A DNA stretch of 64,000 nt from JABMMZ01 sp040386935 (lineage in GTDB: Bacteria; Bacteroidota; Bacteroidia; NS11-12g; UBA955), in NCBI GenBank assembly GCA_040386935.1, contig JAZKEQ010000006.1, positions 71,564-135,563 on the forward strand, given 5' to 3'. The position numbers and the translations under genes were made by a program. Of the stretch, positions 25,958 to 33,285 are shown one piece after another (the first letter of the stretch is position 1; each line of letters opens with the position of its first letter). The notes under the pieces were generated by a model. The model worked only from the letters and a program-made list of their open reading frames with translations. It was not told where the DNA came from and ran no database searches.

Positions 25958-26132
25958 GGGTTTGTTGGCTTTGTGGTGGAACTTAGATGGGCTCATTTTC
26001 CGATGTAACGGACCTTGGGTGCTAAAAGTATATTGGTCTTTATATTTTCAACCAACGTTAGCTATTTACCGATAAACGATAGGCGAATTGGTTATTGAAG
26101 ATTCTTGCCGAAGTTTTGGGTCCAACTAATTT

Positions 26133-26151
26133 CTCTCACCAGTGGTGAGAG
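26133..26151. terminator. Short perfect hairpin
   Basis: CTCTCACC, loop AGT, GGTGAGAG, followed on the plus strand by TTTTGG. The stem is perfect. The weak T run makes it a doubtful terminator, and no plus-strand gene precedes it. Confidence 0.4.
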
Positions 26152-26185
26152 TTTTGGAAAGTCTTTGTATGACTCATAAAACTGT

Positions 26186-26346
26186 TTTTTGCCGCTGTTG
26201 GTCCCGAAACTTCGGGAACAGCTTTTACCACCTCAAACTTAAGTATTTATTTTTCACTTTTATATTTCTTGTAACCGTATGGGTAGGTTGTTATTGTTGG
26301 TGAGCCACTACGCGGGCTAAACGCGAACACACAACAATGGCGAAAA
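26186..26346. repeat. Palindromic element copy J (full)
   Basis: Left end TTGCCGCTGTTGGTCCCGAA then ACTTCGGGAACAGC, core CTCAAACTTAAGTATTTATT and ACCGTATGGGTAGG. The right end is a different hairpin (TTGTTGGTGAGCCACTACGC then ACACAACAATGGCGAAA). Minus-strand -7 box TAAGTTTG at 26241-26234. Confidence 0.9.
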
Positions 26347-26407
26347 ACTTGGTAAACCTGCTTGCATTTTAAAGTGGTCAAATTCCACCACTTTAAAATT
26401 CGGATTA

Positions 26408-26443
26408 TTTTGCCGCTGTTGGACCCGAAACCTCGGGAACAGT
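26408..26443. repeat. Palindromic element copy K (left end only)
   Basis: Only the left inverted end remains: TTTGCCGCTGTTGGACCCGA then AACCTCGGGAACAG, directly beside the stop of the gene at 26466. Confidence 0.75.
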
Positions 26444-26465
26444 TTGCAATTGCAAAAAATCTTTT

Positions 26466-26858
26466 CTAACGTCCCCTATACAGCTCGTTATATTCTTTTA
26501 CATGATGGGGGAATTCCTCTTCAAAGAAAGGATAAGGCACACCTTCTATGGTAATTTCAAATTCATTACTGTCCATACCGCTGATTTGATTGCCCATGCC
26601 TTTGATTTCTATGCCCTGCTCATTTTTAACAACTAAACTGTTGATGTTTTCGGTAAATAAGAGCTTTTGTTCAGGGAAATCAGTCACCAGTTCAATGTTG
26701 TTTTTTGTGCAATACGATTGAAAGAAGTCGTAACCCGAAGTAATCGTTATGAAATGGATGATCCCAAAAACAACGCCCATGGGTGCATCTGCTTTTTCTA
26801 ATTCAGTTGTGCCAATTTTCTGGTCATCAAGCAATATGTCGTAAATTTTCTTTTTCAT
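26466..26858 (-). CDS. Small soluble protein, unknown function
   Basis: 130 residues, no signal or membrane segment. It reads as an immunity- or regulator-like small alpha/beta protein (MKKKIYDILLDDQKIGTTEL, ITITSGYDFFQSYCTKNN, IEITIEG-type strand near the end). No family recognised with confidence. Its -7 box TATATTGC is only 13 bases upstream of the ATG. Confidence 0.5.
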   Translation of the reverse strand: MKKKIYDILLDDQKIGTTELEKADAPMGVVFGIIHFITITSGYDFFQSYCTKNNIELVTDFPEQKLLFTENINSLVVKNEQGIEIKGMGNQISGMDSNEFEITIEGVPYPFFEEEFPHHVKEYNELYRGR

Positions 26859-26870
26859 ATTTTACCCTAC

Positions 26871-26900
26871 GCAATATAATGGTATTTGCAATTCTTCCAA
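26871..26900 (-). promoter_or_regulatory. Promoter of the 26466-26858 gene
   Basis: Minus-strand TTG (26900-26898), 19 bases, TATATTGC (26878-26871). The transcription start would be ~8 bases from the ATG, so the leader is very short. Confidence 0.6.
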
Positions 26901-26931
26901 TCTAAATATAGGCTTCAAAAGGATTGATGTT

Positions 26932-27735
26932 TTAGTAAACGATTTTAAACGCCAGATTGCTTTTATTCAATTCATAATAGGCCATGAGCTCCTGTTTCAA
27001 AATAGTATCCTCCTTCATTTTAGCGAACAAGGCAAGTTTTACATCTTCTAAATATTGGTTGAGTGTGGTAATACGCTTTTTATATTCCTCAACGGCTTGT
27101 TTTTTATTGGCAACAAAGTTGTCCCATATTTTGGAACTGTCACTATCGAACCCATGAAATATACCCTCGTAACAAAATGCCTCAAGGAGGTTGTAATCAT
27201 TGTTCCATTTGGCTTCTTTTACACCATTTAATCCCACACATACATGGGCTTGAATACTTGAGTCGGCTTCTACCTTATCGCAGTAAAAGAATTTGGAAGC
27301 TACTTCCATCAGTTCATCTGTGGTGTAAGTGATGGTTCTCTTCATACTAGGATTGTTAATGGGTGCCATTGTGGCTTCAAAATAGGCGTTCAGTTTTTTA
27401 TCCACCTTGAATTTTTTCAAATACAGCCGTTGCATAGTGGCTGTATCAGGATATCGATTAAAGATAGCGTTTCTTTCATCAGTCTGCTTAGCCTGGTGAA
27501 TGTCTGAAACATTGATGAGCAGATAGTCGAACCGCCTTTTATAGCGCATTAATACACTGTCGGCCTTGAACTCGGGCATGGCATATGCCTTCATCTTATT
27601 TTCATATTCGTAAGGATATATTTGAATGGCGACATGTTCGCTGACCAGCGATTGTTTTACCTGACAAGCTGTGCAGAGTGTAAGGGCAAGAATGAAAATA
27701 GATTTCTGCGGATTGTTAATTAAGCAAAATCTCAA
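26932..27735 (-). CDS. Lipoprotein, unknown function
   Basis: About 267 residues from TTG 27735, needed to keep the signal peptide KSIFILALTLCTAC (lipobox CTAC, Cys24). No ATG precedes it. The mature part is largely helical with charged heptads (YKKRITTLNQYLEDVKLALF). No family recognised. The start is tentative. Confidence 0.55.
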   Translation of the reverse strand: MRFCLINNPQKSIFILALTLCTACQVKQSLVSEHVAIQIYPYEYENKMKAYAMPEFKADSVLMRYKRRFDYLLINVSDIHQAKQTDERNAIFNRYPDTATMQRLYLKKFKVDKKLNAYFEATMAPINNPSMKRTITYTTDELMEVASKFFYCDKVEADSSIQAHVCVGLNGVKEAKWNNDYNLLEAFCYEGIFHGFDSDSSKIWDNFVANKKQAVEEYKKRITTLNQYLEDVKLALFAKMKEDTILKQELMAYYELNKSNLAFKIVY

Positions 27736-27769
27736 TGTTAGAGATGCTTTAGGGGAGTTATTAAAGCGT

Positions 27770-27985
27770 CTATGACGGCTGTTCAGTATTAGAAGTTACA
27801 GTAGGTTTTTCCTTGTCAAAATACTTTAAGATGGCCCATGCCAGCGGTAGGATTAAAGTTGATGCAATTTCTCTGGCTTCAAAATTCAAATTAAATTCAA
27901 GAATAGAGAGTGCGCATAAAAACCAGAGGACTCCGGTCGCAAAGAAAAAATTTTTAAAAAATGATGAGATTTTCATATTGTTCAT
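27770..27985 (-). CDS. Small two-helix membrane protein
   Basis: 71 residues with two hydrophobic helices (~11-29 and 38-53) and a polar tail ending TVTSNTEQPS. No family recognised. It is probably cotranscribed with the lipoprotein at 26932. A TATATTGC box lies 30 bases upstream (28022-28015), without a matching -33 TTG. Confidence 0.5.
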   Translation of the reverse strand: MNNMKISSFFKNFFFATGVLWFLCALSILEFNLNFEAREIASTLILPLAWAILKYFDKEKPTVTSNTEQPS

Positions 27986-28040
27986 GATTGTTTAGTGGTT
28001 GATTTTTTGCGAATGCAATATAATAAAATTTAGTATTTTA

Positions 28041-28655
28041 CTACTTGATAGCTTCAAGTCCTTTTTGAACTATATTAATTCTTTGAAACTGACTGTCATC
28101 CTTTTGTTCTACAGTCTTTATACCATTGGCATCAAGCGCATTGAATATTTGCAAAAAATGAGATCTTTCAAACCGGGTGTTTTTCTCAAAAGTAAACTCA
28201 ATGCCATGAAGCATATAGCCTGTTTCGTGTATGCTGCCGGTGTTTTCAGGTTTAATTTTATCTTCAACAACAGTACTAATGAAATTATAAGTAATAATAT
28301 GAATGTCTGTTATTTTTCTGCCAACAAGATGATTGATTTCTGAATGAGCCTTGTTCTTCCAAACCAATGGGATTTGATCGCCAAGGCCATACCAATCCAG
28401 CTTTTTGGTTAAGTCGATTTGATCAATGGTCAAACTAAATTCATCCAATTTGTATGCAGTGAATTCAAATTGTCGCCCATCAATTTTTAAAATAACAGGC
28501 CCATCATTGTACCATTCATTGTCCTCTGCGTGCCACATCAACCAATAATCATCCAGTGTAGCGCCAATGATAGTGGTTAATTGTTCCCCATTCGCTTTAA
28601 TGAAAGCGTTAGTATTATCAAAAAAATGGGGTTCAAAGTTGGGTATGCCGAGCAT
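28041..28655 (-). CDS. Soluble protein, unknown function
   Basis: 204 residues without signal peptide. Trp-rich first half (DDYWLMWHAEDNEWYNDGP) and beta-rich second half (RKITDIHIITYNFISTVVED). The pattern of a small alpha/beta protein with a WND-like loop recalls immunity proteins, but I cannot assign a family. Its promoter box matches the TTG-N19 type with one -7 mismatch (28672-28701). Confidence 0.5.
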   Translation of the reverse strand: MLGIPNFEPHFFDNTNAFIKANGEQLTTIIGATLDDYWLMWHAEDNEWYNDGPVILKIDGRQFEFTAYKLDEFSLTIDQIDLTKKLDWYGLGDQIPLVWKNKAHSEINHLVGRKITDIHIITYNFISTVVEDKIKPENTGSIHETGYMLHGIEFTFEKNTRFERSHFLQIFNALDANGIKTVEQKDDSQFQRINIVQKGLEAIK

Positions 28656-28671
28656 CTGTTTTTTTACAACT

Positions 28672-28701
28672 GCAAGATAATAATATTTAGAATTATCACA
28701 A
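28672..28701 (-). promoter_or_regulatory. Promoter of the 28041-28655 gene
   Basis: Minus-strand TTG (28701-28699), 19 bases, TATCTTGC (28679-28672), one base different from TATATTGC. It lies 17 bases upstream of the ATG. Confidence 0.5.
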
Positions 28702-28726
28702 TACAGAACAAACCCTATTAAACATT

Positions 28727-28752
28727 ATAAGGCAAGCATTCACCTGCCTTAT
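28727..28752. terminator. Hairpin after the SRPBCC/ArsR operon
   Basis: Stem ATAAGGCA/TGCCTTAT-like with inner pairing, immediately downstream of the stop at 28765 on the minus strand. It has no long T run, so it may stop transcription weakly. Confidence 0.45.
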
Positions 28753-28764
28753 TGTAAGCTAGTA

Positions 28765-29211
28765 TCAGTTGTTTGCGAGTCCTTCGCCATACTTAGCGGC
28801 AAGGTTTTGTAGGTACATTGTCCATGCACTGCTGCATTGGTCGTAGCACTCAATTTCGGGGGTTAAGCCTTTATGCGAAAAAGTGACAGTTGTTAGATTG
28901 TTGGTTTGTTCAATCTCGAAACAAATAGTTGTGCCATCCCATTCGTTTTGGTCTTTCAGGAATGTTAATTTACTATCTATTACAGCCCATGCTATTTTTT
29001 TGTTGGGAACCAATTCTATTAATTGTTGTGTCGTGTGGTGCATGCCACCGCCTGCACTGAAGGTAAATTCATCGCCAATTGTTTTGCTTTGGCCTTGGAT
29101 TGTTTCGTCAAATAATCCCACCCACCACGAATTGGGGTCAAGCAGTTGTGAGAAAATTTCATTGGGTTGCTTTAATGTGTTGAAACTGAATTGAAAATTT
29201 GTTGTTGTCAT
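28765..29211 (-). CDS. SRPBCC/AHSA1-type protein
   Basis: 148 residues, no signal peptide. Activator-of-Hsp90-homologue-like START fold: FNTLKQPNEIFSQLLDPNSW, WWVGLF, the central GDEFTFSAGGGMHHTTQQL, and a final CSSAWTMYLQNLAAKYGEG helix. Such proteins are typically encoded with a small ArsR regulator. Here the ArsR gene is 23 bases upstream, forming the last two genes of a four-gene operon. Confidence 0.82.
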   Translation of the reverse strand: MTTTNFQFSFNTLKQPNEIFSQLLDPNSWWVGLFDETIQGQSKTIGDEFTFSAGGGMHHTTQQLIELVPNKKIAWAVIDSKLTFLKDQNEWDGTTICFEIEQTNNLTTVTFSHKGLTPEIECYDQCSSAWTMYLQNLAAKYGEGLANN

Positions 29212-29234
29212 TTTATTGAAAATTTAAATTGTTT

Positions 29235-29552
29235 TTAGCGTTTGTTTTTTAATACGGATTCGAGCTTGTTCAGCTTATTGTTCCAAAAATTAGTATAGTA
29301 GTTCATCCACTCGGTTATTTCATTAAATCCTGATTGATTTAATATGCAATAGCGTTCTCTTCCTTCTATTTCAATCGATATAAAACCGGCAGTCTGTAAA
29401 ATTTTAATGTGTTTGGAAACAGCAGGTCGGCTCATTTCAAAATTTTCCGAAATACTGTTGATGTTGTATCGGTCTACCGAAAGCAGTTGTAAAATTTGTC
29501 GTCTGCTTGGGTCTGCGATTACCTGAAAGGCGTCAAGATTGGGTATTGTCAT
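29235..29552 (-). CDS. ArsR-family transcriptional repressor
   Basis: 105 residues, a complete winged-helix domain: VIADPSRRQILQLLSVDRYN, MSRPAVSKHIKILQTAGFIS (recognition helix) and IEGRERYCILN wing. There are no CxCxxC-type metal ligands, so it belongs to the metal-independent group often linked with AHSA1/SRPBCC genes. It lies third in the operon from 30756. The tandem GTAACTT palindromes before the first gene are a good candidate operator for autoregulation. Confidence 0.88.
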   Translation of the reverse strand: MTIPNLDAFQVIADPSRRQILQLLSVDRYNINSISENFEMSRPAVSKHIKILQTAGFISIEIEGRERYCILNQSGFNEITEWMNYYTNFWNNKLNKLESVLKNKR

Positions 29553-29555
29553 GGC

Positions 29556-30317
29556 TTATTGGTTAATTATTGTTTTGTAAACTAATCGGTTATTTGCTAC
29601 GCAGTTGTTATACCAGGCTAACCATTTCGAAGGGTCTTGCTTCAGTATCCATTGCAAGGCCAATTCGCGGTTGTCCGGTAATTGTTGTTTGATGGCTCTA
29701 GATGCATTCAACTTCAATTCAGATCGGGTTAAATCGGTACAGTAAATAGGGCTTCCGGGTTGTTGTCGCCACGAATCAGCTAATTGACCGATATCTAAAG
29801 CATCATACCCACTGTCGTTTACCAGCGTTGCAACTACCGCTTTTGATTGTTTGTTGTCGCCCGATATTGGCAATGCAATTCTTTGAATAGCAGCTTCGGT
29901 ATGTCCTTTGTTAATGAGTGAGCCTGCCAAAATACTGTTGTATACTTTTATAACAGGTAGTGAAAGTTGATTGGAAACCCAAACACTTTCAGGCATGCCA
30001 TTGTCCAATGCATCTATCCGGCCATCTCTGATAGGGTAGTAGTTGGTGGTGTCAATAATGATAGTGCTATCTGCAATACGATTGCTTAATGATTTTGCTA
30101 AATTGGGAATTTCACAAAGCGGTATTGCAATAACCAACACATCTGAGTCTATGGCAACCTCGTTCACTTGTACTGCTTTTGCTCCGGTTTCCTTTTCAAG
30201 TGCCTGTAGTTTTTCTAAGTTACTTGAGTTGGTTATTTTTATTTCGTGACCTGCCTTTGCATATTGTCTGATTAATGCACTACCTATTTGACCGGCTCCT
30301 ATAATGCCTATTTTCAT
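29556..30317 (-). CDS. F420-dependent NADP oxidoreductase-like (NAD(P)-binding) protein
   Basis: 253 residues from ATG 30317 (MKIGIIGAGQIGSALIRQYA). Rossmann loop GIIGAGQIGSA (4-14), then NSSNLEKL after the second strand, which suits the NADP phosphate. IIDTTNYYPIRDG and VIKVYNSILAGSL are characteristic of the NPD/FNO-like reductase family. Bacteroidota lack F420, so the substrate is probably another redox metabolite. It sits between a SRPBCC gene and the ArsR gene (gaps of 7 and 3 bases). Confidence 0.8.
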   Translation of the reverse strand: MKIGIIGAGQIGSALIRQYAKAGHEIKITNSSNLEKLQALEKETGAKAVQVNEVAIDSDVLVIAIPLCEIPNLAKSLSNRIADSTIIIDTTNYYPIRDGRIDALDNGMPESVWVSNQLSLPVIKVYNSILAGSLINKGHTEAAIQRIALPISGDNKQSKAVVATLVNDSGYDALDIGQLADSWRQQPGSPIYCTDLTRSELKLNASRAIKQQLPDNRELALQWILKQDPSKWLAWYNNCVANNRLVYKTIINQ

Positions 30318-30324
30318 GGTCAAA

Positions 30325-30756
30325 TTATTGTTTAGTAGCTATAATTCCCAGCATCTGCTCTACTTTCTTTAACCAACCTTCTGACATGCCGATATAGATG
30401 TCGGTGTTGTTCTCTTTAAAGCCGGAATGTTTCAGCATTAATTTAGTGCCGTTTGCATGTGGTTCTAAGGTCCATTCTACAATTGTATCAAGTGTAAAAA
30501 TACCATCGCCTGAACCACCTTTCCAGGTGTAAGTCAGCTTTTTCAAAGGAACAATTTCTAGCACCTTGCAATGCATGATGCCATCCAGATTAAGTGCCGG
30601 CATGGCCTTGGTTGTAAATTGGAATTCGTGACCTACAACAGGTTCGAAATTGTTTGGCATCAGCCATAAAGCGATTAATTCTGCTTGTGTAAGATGGGCC
30701 CAAACTTCTTTTGGTGATTGCTCATACAGCCATTCATTTTTTATTTCTTTTTGCAT
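30325..30756 (-). CDS. SRPBCC/AHSA1-type protein
   Basis: 143 residues from ATG 30756 (MQKEIKNEWLYEQSPKEVW). AHSA1-like START fold: LTQAELIALWLMPNNFEPVV, GHEFQFTTKAMPALNLDG, a central TYTWKGG strand and a C-terminal MSEGWLKKVEQMLGII helix. Upstream in-frame codons to 30819 translate the operator palindromes and are rejected. First gene of a four-gene operon, whose last gene is a second SRPBCC protein. Confidence 0.82.
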   Translation of the reverse strand: MQKEIKNEWLYEQSPKEVWAHLTQAELIALWLMPNNFEPVVGHEFQFTTKAMPALNLDGIMHCKVLEIVPLKKLTYTWKGGSGDGIFTLDTIVEWTLEPHANGTKLMLKHSGFKENNTDIYIGMSEGWLKKVEQMLGIIATKQ

Positions 30757-30761
30757 ATTAT

Positions 30762-30803
30762 GTAACTTTGAGGTTACAAATGTATATGTAACTTTCAAGT
30801 TAC
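30762..30803. promoter_or_regulatory. Tandem palindromic operator GTAACTT-NN-AAGTTAC
   Basis: Two 16-base palindromes, GTAACTTTGAGGTTAC at 30762-30777 and GTAACTTTCAAGTTAC at 30788-30803, with centres 26 bases apart, 6 bases ahead of the first ATG of the SRPBCC-ArsR operon. Their position would block transcription when bound. The ArsR protein of the operon is the likely ligand. Confidence 0.75.
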
Positions 30804-30883
30804 GCAAATTTTTCTTCAATTTTTTTTGTGATGCTTATCTGATGGAATTAACCACAATCAAATTTTAATAGTGAAGTAATGTG

Positions 30884-31309
30884 CTATGCTGTTTGAGCAA
30901 CGCCATCTTGTACTGCCTTCTGAAGAATTTCCATATCGATGTCCTTCAACGCTTTGAATTTTATGCAATAGCCTGTTACGCTGGCCTTGCCAAGGATTTT
31001 GCCATAGGTGTGGGGCAGGTAAGTCTTATCTTTTAAACCCATGATGTAAACAGAAATGCCGGAGGTGTTGGCACTCAGTCCAATTTGATAAAACTCCCTG
31101 CTCGATCCATCGGCATAATGGATGGTGTATTGCCCGTAGCCAATGTTAGGATTTGAAACAATTTTACCCTCGCTGTTTGTGCCATCCAGAAACCACAATT
31201 TACATCCCGGTATTGCCGCCATAATATTACTGTGCAACGCTTGCAGGTCGCTTTGTTTTGATTCAGGCTGGCCGGCAATGTACGCGTTGATTTGTGCTTG
31301 AACGTTCAT
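30884..31309 (-). CDS. DUF1801 (YdhG-like) protein
   Basis: 141 residues without signal peptide. The DUF1801 layout is visible: INAYIAGQPESKQSDLQALH at the start, PGCKLWFLDGTN, YGQYTIHYADGSSREFYQIG, SVYIMGLKD and CIKFKALKDIDMEILQKAV at the end. The family is related to the frataxin-like iron-binding fold and its function is not established. It has a TATATTGC box 107 bases upstream (31423-31416), but no -33 match. Confidence 0.8.
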   Translation of the reverse strand: MNVQAQINAYIAGQPESKQSDLQALHSNIMAAIPGCKLWFLDGTNSEGKIVSNPNIGYGQYTIHYADGSSREFYQIGLSANTSGISVYIMGLKDKTYLPHTYGKILGKASVTGYCIKFKALKDIDMEILQKAVQDGVAQTA

Positions 31310-31449
31310 GTAAAAGTAGATTATTTATTTTTTTTATACTTCTAAATCACAATTGATAGATTGCTGAAATAATAGCATACTTCTGCTTTTCTAATGACTA
31401 TGGTCATTTGCTAATGCAATATAAAAATTTGCGATGATATCGAGATGCA

Positions 31450-32049
31450 TTATTCGTAAAAATCTCCACCGGCACCTGATATTAAATCAAGGGCGAATTT
31501 GTCTTGGGTTTTTGTGTAAGTAAGTCTTACGGATGATTCAATGCCGCCTTCCTTTTTACTAACACCAAAACTAAAATACAGGGTGTTGTTGATTGACATG
31601 ACTTCAACATCTTTATAGGTTTGGGCGGAAAGAAGGGCAATGAAATCCTTGTTAAATAACTTGTCATAGTTGACTGAAAAGTCTTTTGCCGTGGCTTCTT
31701 CAGGTGTCTTATCGAGTCCTGTCATAGTTGTCCATTCGCCATACAGAGGAAATTGGATAGTGGCCATCACTTTCTTTTTATTTCTTTTAAGTATGGGAAC
31801 AGCAGTGGAATTCCAGAAGTTGATGATGATAACGGAATCCACCCGGTCCGTCATATATTGAATATTGTCGCTTGGGTTTGTAGCTGTTTGACTGCTATCA
31901 ATAATGGTATTAGTGGATGTGTCGGTGAGCGTGGCGTTACTTGTGTCAGATTGACTTTGATTGTTGTCACCGCTTTGTTGTCCGCAAGCAGATAGTAAGG
32001 CGATGAACAGTAATAAACCCGGGAAAGCTTTGTAGTTATTTCTTTTCAT
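31450..32049 (-). CDS. Lipoprotein, unknown function
   Basis: 199 residues. Signal peptide with lipobox LSAC (Cys22), then a long Ser/Thr/Asn/Gln linker (residues ~25-62) before a globular domain (MTDRVDSVIIINFWNSTAVP, FSVNYDKLFNKDFIALLS). No family recognised. A TATATTGC box lies 37 bases upstream (32093-32086). Confidence 0.6.
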   Translation of the reverse strand: MKRNNYKAFPGLLLFIALLSACGQQSGDNNQSQSDTSNATLTDTSTNTIIDSSQTATNPSDNIQYMTDRVDSVIIINFWNSTAVPILKRNKKKVMATIQFPLYGEWTTMTGLDKTPEEATAKDFSVNYDKLFNKDFIALLSAQTYKDVEVMSINNTLYFSFGVSKKEGGIESSVRLTYTKTQDKFALDLISGAGGDFYE

Positions 32050-32163
32050 GAATTGTTGAAGAAGAGGAGCCGTTATTTAGCCTTTGCAATATAACAATAT
32101 TTAGCATTTTTATATTTACAATACTCACAATAAGAAGTCAACTGAATGATACAGTTTGCCGCA

Positions 32164-32763
32164 TTACAATTTATAATGCAGCAGCACCATTCCGCAGTCA
32201 AAAGCTTTTGATTTTACCAAAGTCAACGATTGTTTATCTTCAAGCGTATTGAAAATACTAAGTCCATGACCTATGGCAACGGGATTTATAAGTAAATGAA
32301 ATTCATCAATCAACTTTGCTTTAATGAGGGATGAAACAAAGGTAGCGCCACCATATAGGAGCATGTCTTTGCCTTTCTGTTGCTTCAATTTAGTGATTGC
32401 CTCTACATAGTCTCCTTCAGCAATATCTGTCTTATCCCATCCACCGGGAATTGGGATGGATTGATTCAGGGTTTTAGTAAAAACAATTTTGCGTGTAACT
32501 GTAATGTGTTGTGCAAATTCAAATTGAGGGCCTTTAGTATCTTCGGCTGTATTGGCCCAATGAGCTATAAAACCTTCCTCAGCCATTTGTCGGCTCAGCA
32601 GTATGCAATCAACAGATGTTGTTAAGTCAGTATGATATTTCTGCAGTTCAATGTCCCATTTCCAATCTGGACCCCAGTTCCAAATCATCCAATCTGTATT
32701 GCCATTTGCTTCGGCAATAAAACCGTCAATCGATAGTTGCACTTCTAAAATTAATTTTCTCAT
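32164..32763 (-). CDS. Dihydrofolate reductase-family (RibD C-terminal-like) protein
   Basis: 199 residues. The fold is seen from MRKLILEVQLSIDGFIAEANG, ILLSRQMAEEGFI, MLLYGGATFVSSLIKAKLID (the GGA-containing NADPH loop) to EFHLLINPVAIGHGLSIF and a last strand GMVLLHYKL. This YwjB/YyaP-type branch shares the fold of DHFR and RibD reductase but is not the essential folate enzyme, and its substrates are unknown. Such genes are common in accessory regions. Confidence 0.82.
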   Translation of the reverse strand: MRKLILEVQLSIDGFIAEANGNTDWMIWNWGPDWKWDIELQKYHTDLTTSVDCILLSRQMAEEGFIAHWANTAEDTKGPQFEFAQHITVTRKIVFTKTLNQSIPIPGGWDKTDIAEGDYVEAITKLKQQKGKDMLLYGGATFVSSLIKAKLIDEFHLLINPVAIGHGLSIFNTLEDKQSLTLVKSKAFDCGMVLLHYKL

Positions 32764-32865
32764 GGTTATTTATTGGTACAAAAATCGACACCATTTATTT
32801 TAAACCCGATGTGATATAACGACATTTTGAAGGGTGGTTTATGACAATTTAAAAATAACAGTATT

Positions 32866-33264
32866 TTAAAATTTCAATAGCCAATGGATACCAAACTTGT
32901 CAATAATGCCGCCTATTTTACCGCCATAGAAATCATGAAGCGGGTATTTGATTGTTCCTTCATGCGACAGTTTTATAAAGTAGTTTTCTATTTCAAAGTC
33001 AGTTTTACAAACAAGTGCAAGTGTCACATTGTTGCCAACAGTTAGACCATCTTGTTCAATCATGTCTGATCCTAAAATTGTAATCGCATCACTCACCAAT
33101 TGTGCATGTAAAATATTGTTGTGAGTTTGCTTGGGCCAGCTGCTCTCCATTGGCGAACCTTTTACAGTTTCTAATGTCAGCAAACCACCAAAACACCTTT
33201 TATAATATAACATTGCCTCACGACAGTTGCCGTTGAATGTTAAATAAACATTGATTGTTGCCAT
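32866..33264 (-). CDS. VOC-superfamily (PhnB/3-demethylubiquinone-like) protein
   Basis: 132 residues. It starts with VYLTFNGNCREAMLYYKRCF, the PhnB signature, followed by PMESSWPKQTHNNILHAQLV and AITILGSDM, and ends FYGGKIGGIIDKFGIHWLL, again typical (YGD/GxxxDxFGxxW). Small dimer-type VOC fold; ligand unknown. It lies 21 bases upstream of the stop-to-start junction with the membrane gene at 33286, so they may be cotranscribed. Confidence 0.85.
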   Translation of the reverse strand: MATINVYLTFNGNCREAMLYYKRCFGGLLTLETVKGSPMESSWPKQTHNNILHAQLVSDAITILGSDMIEQDGLTVGNNVTLALVCKTDFEIENYFIKLSHEGTIKYPLHDFYGGKIGGIIDKFGIHWLLKF

Positions 33265-33285
33265 ATAAATTACTGCTTGTTTGTG

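Larger units (their letters stand above)
25958..26465. other. Gene-free region with palindromic elements
   Basis: 508 bases. It contains the motif ACCAACGTTAGC near 26050-26061, a perfect hairpin at 26133-26151, full element J and half element K. No plausible coding frame. Confidence 0.7.

Noticed and set aside
12468..26443. Classical integron attC sites
   Set aside because: The inverted ends are GTTGG...CCAAC, not RYYYAAC...GTTRRRY, the spacing is inconsistent, and no integron integrase is present in the window.
30325..30819. Earlier start for the SRPBCC protein at 30819
   Set aside because: The extra codons translate the two operator palindromes, and ATG 30756 gives the normal AHSA1 start.
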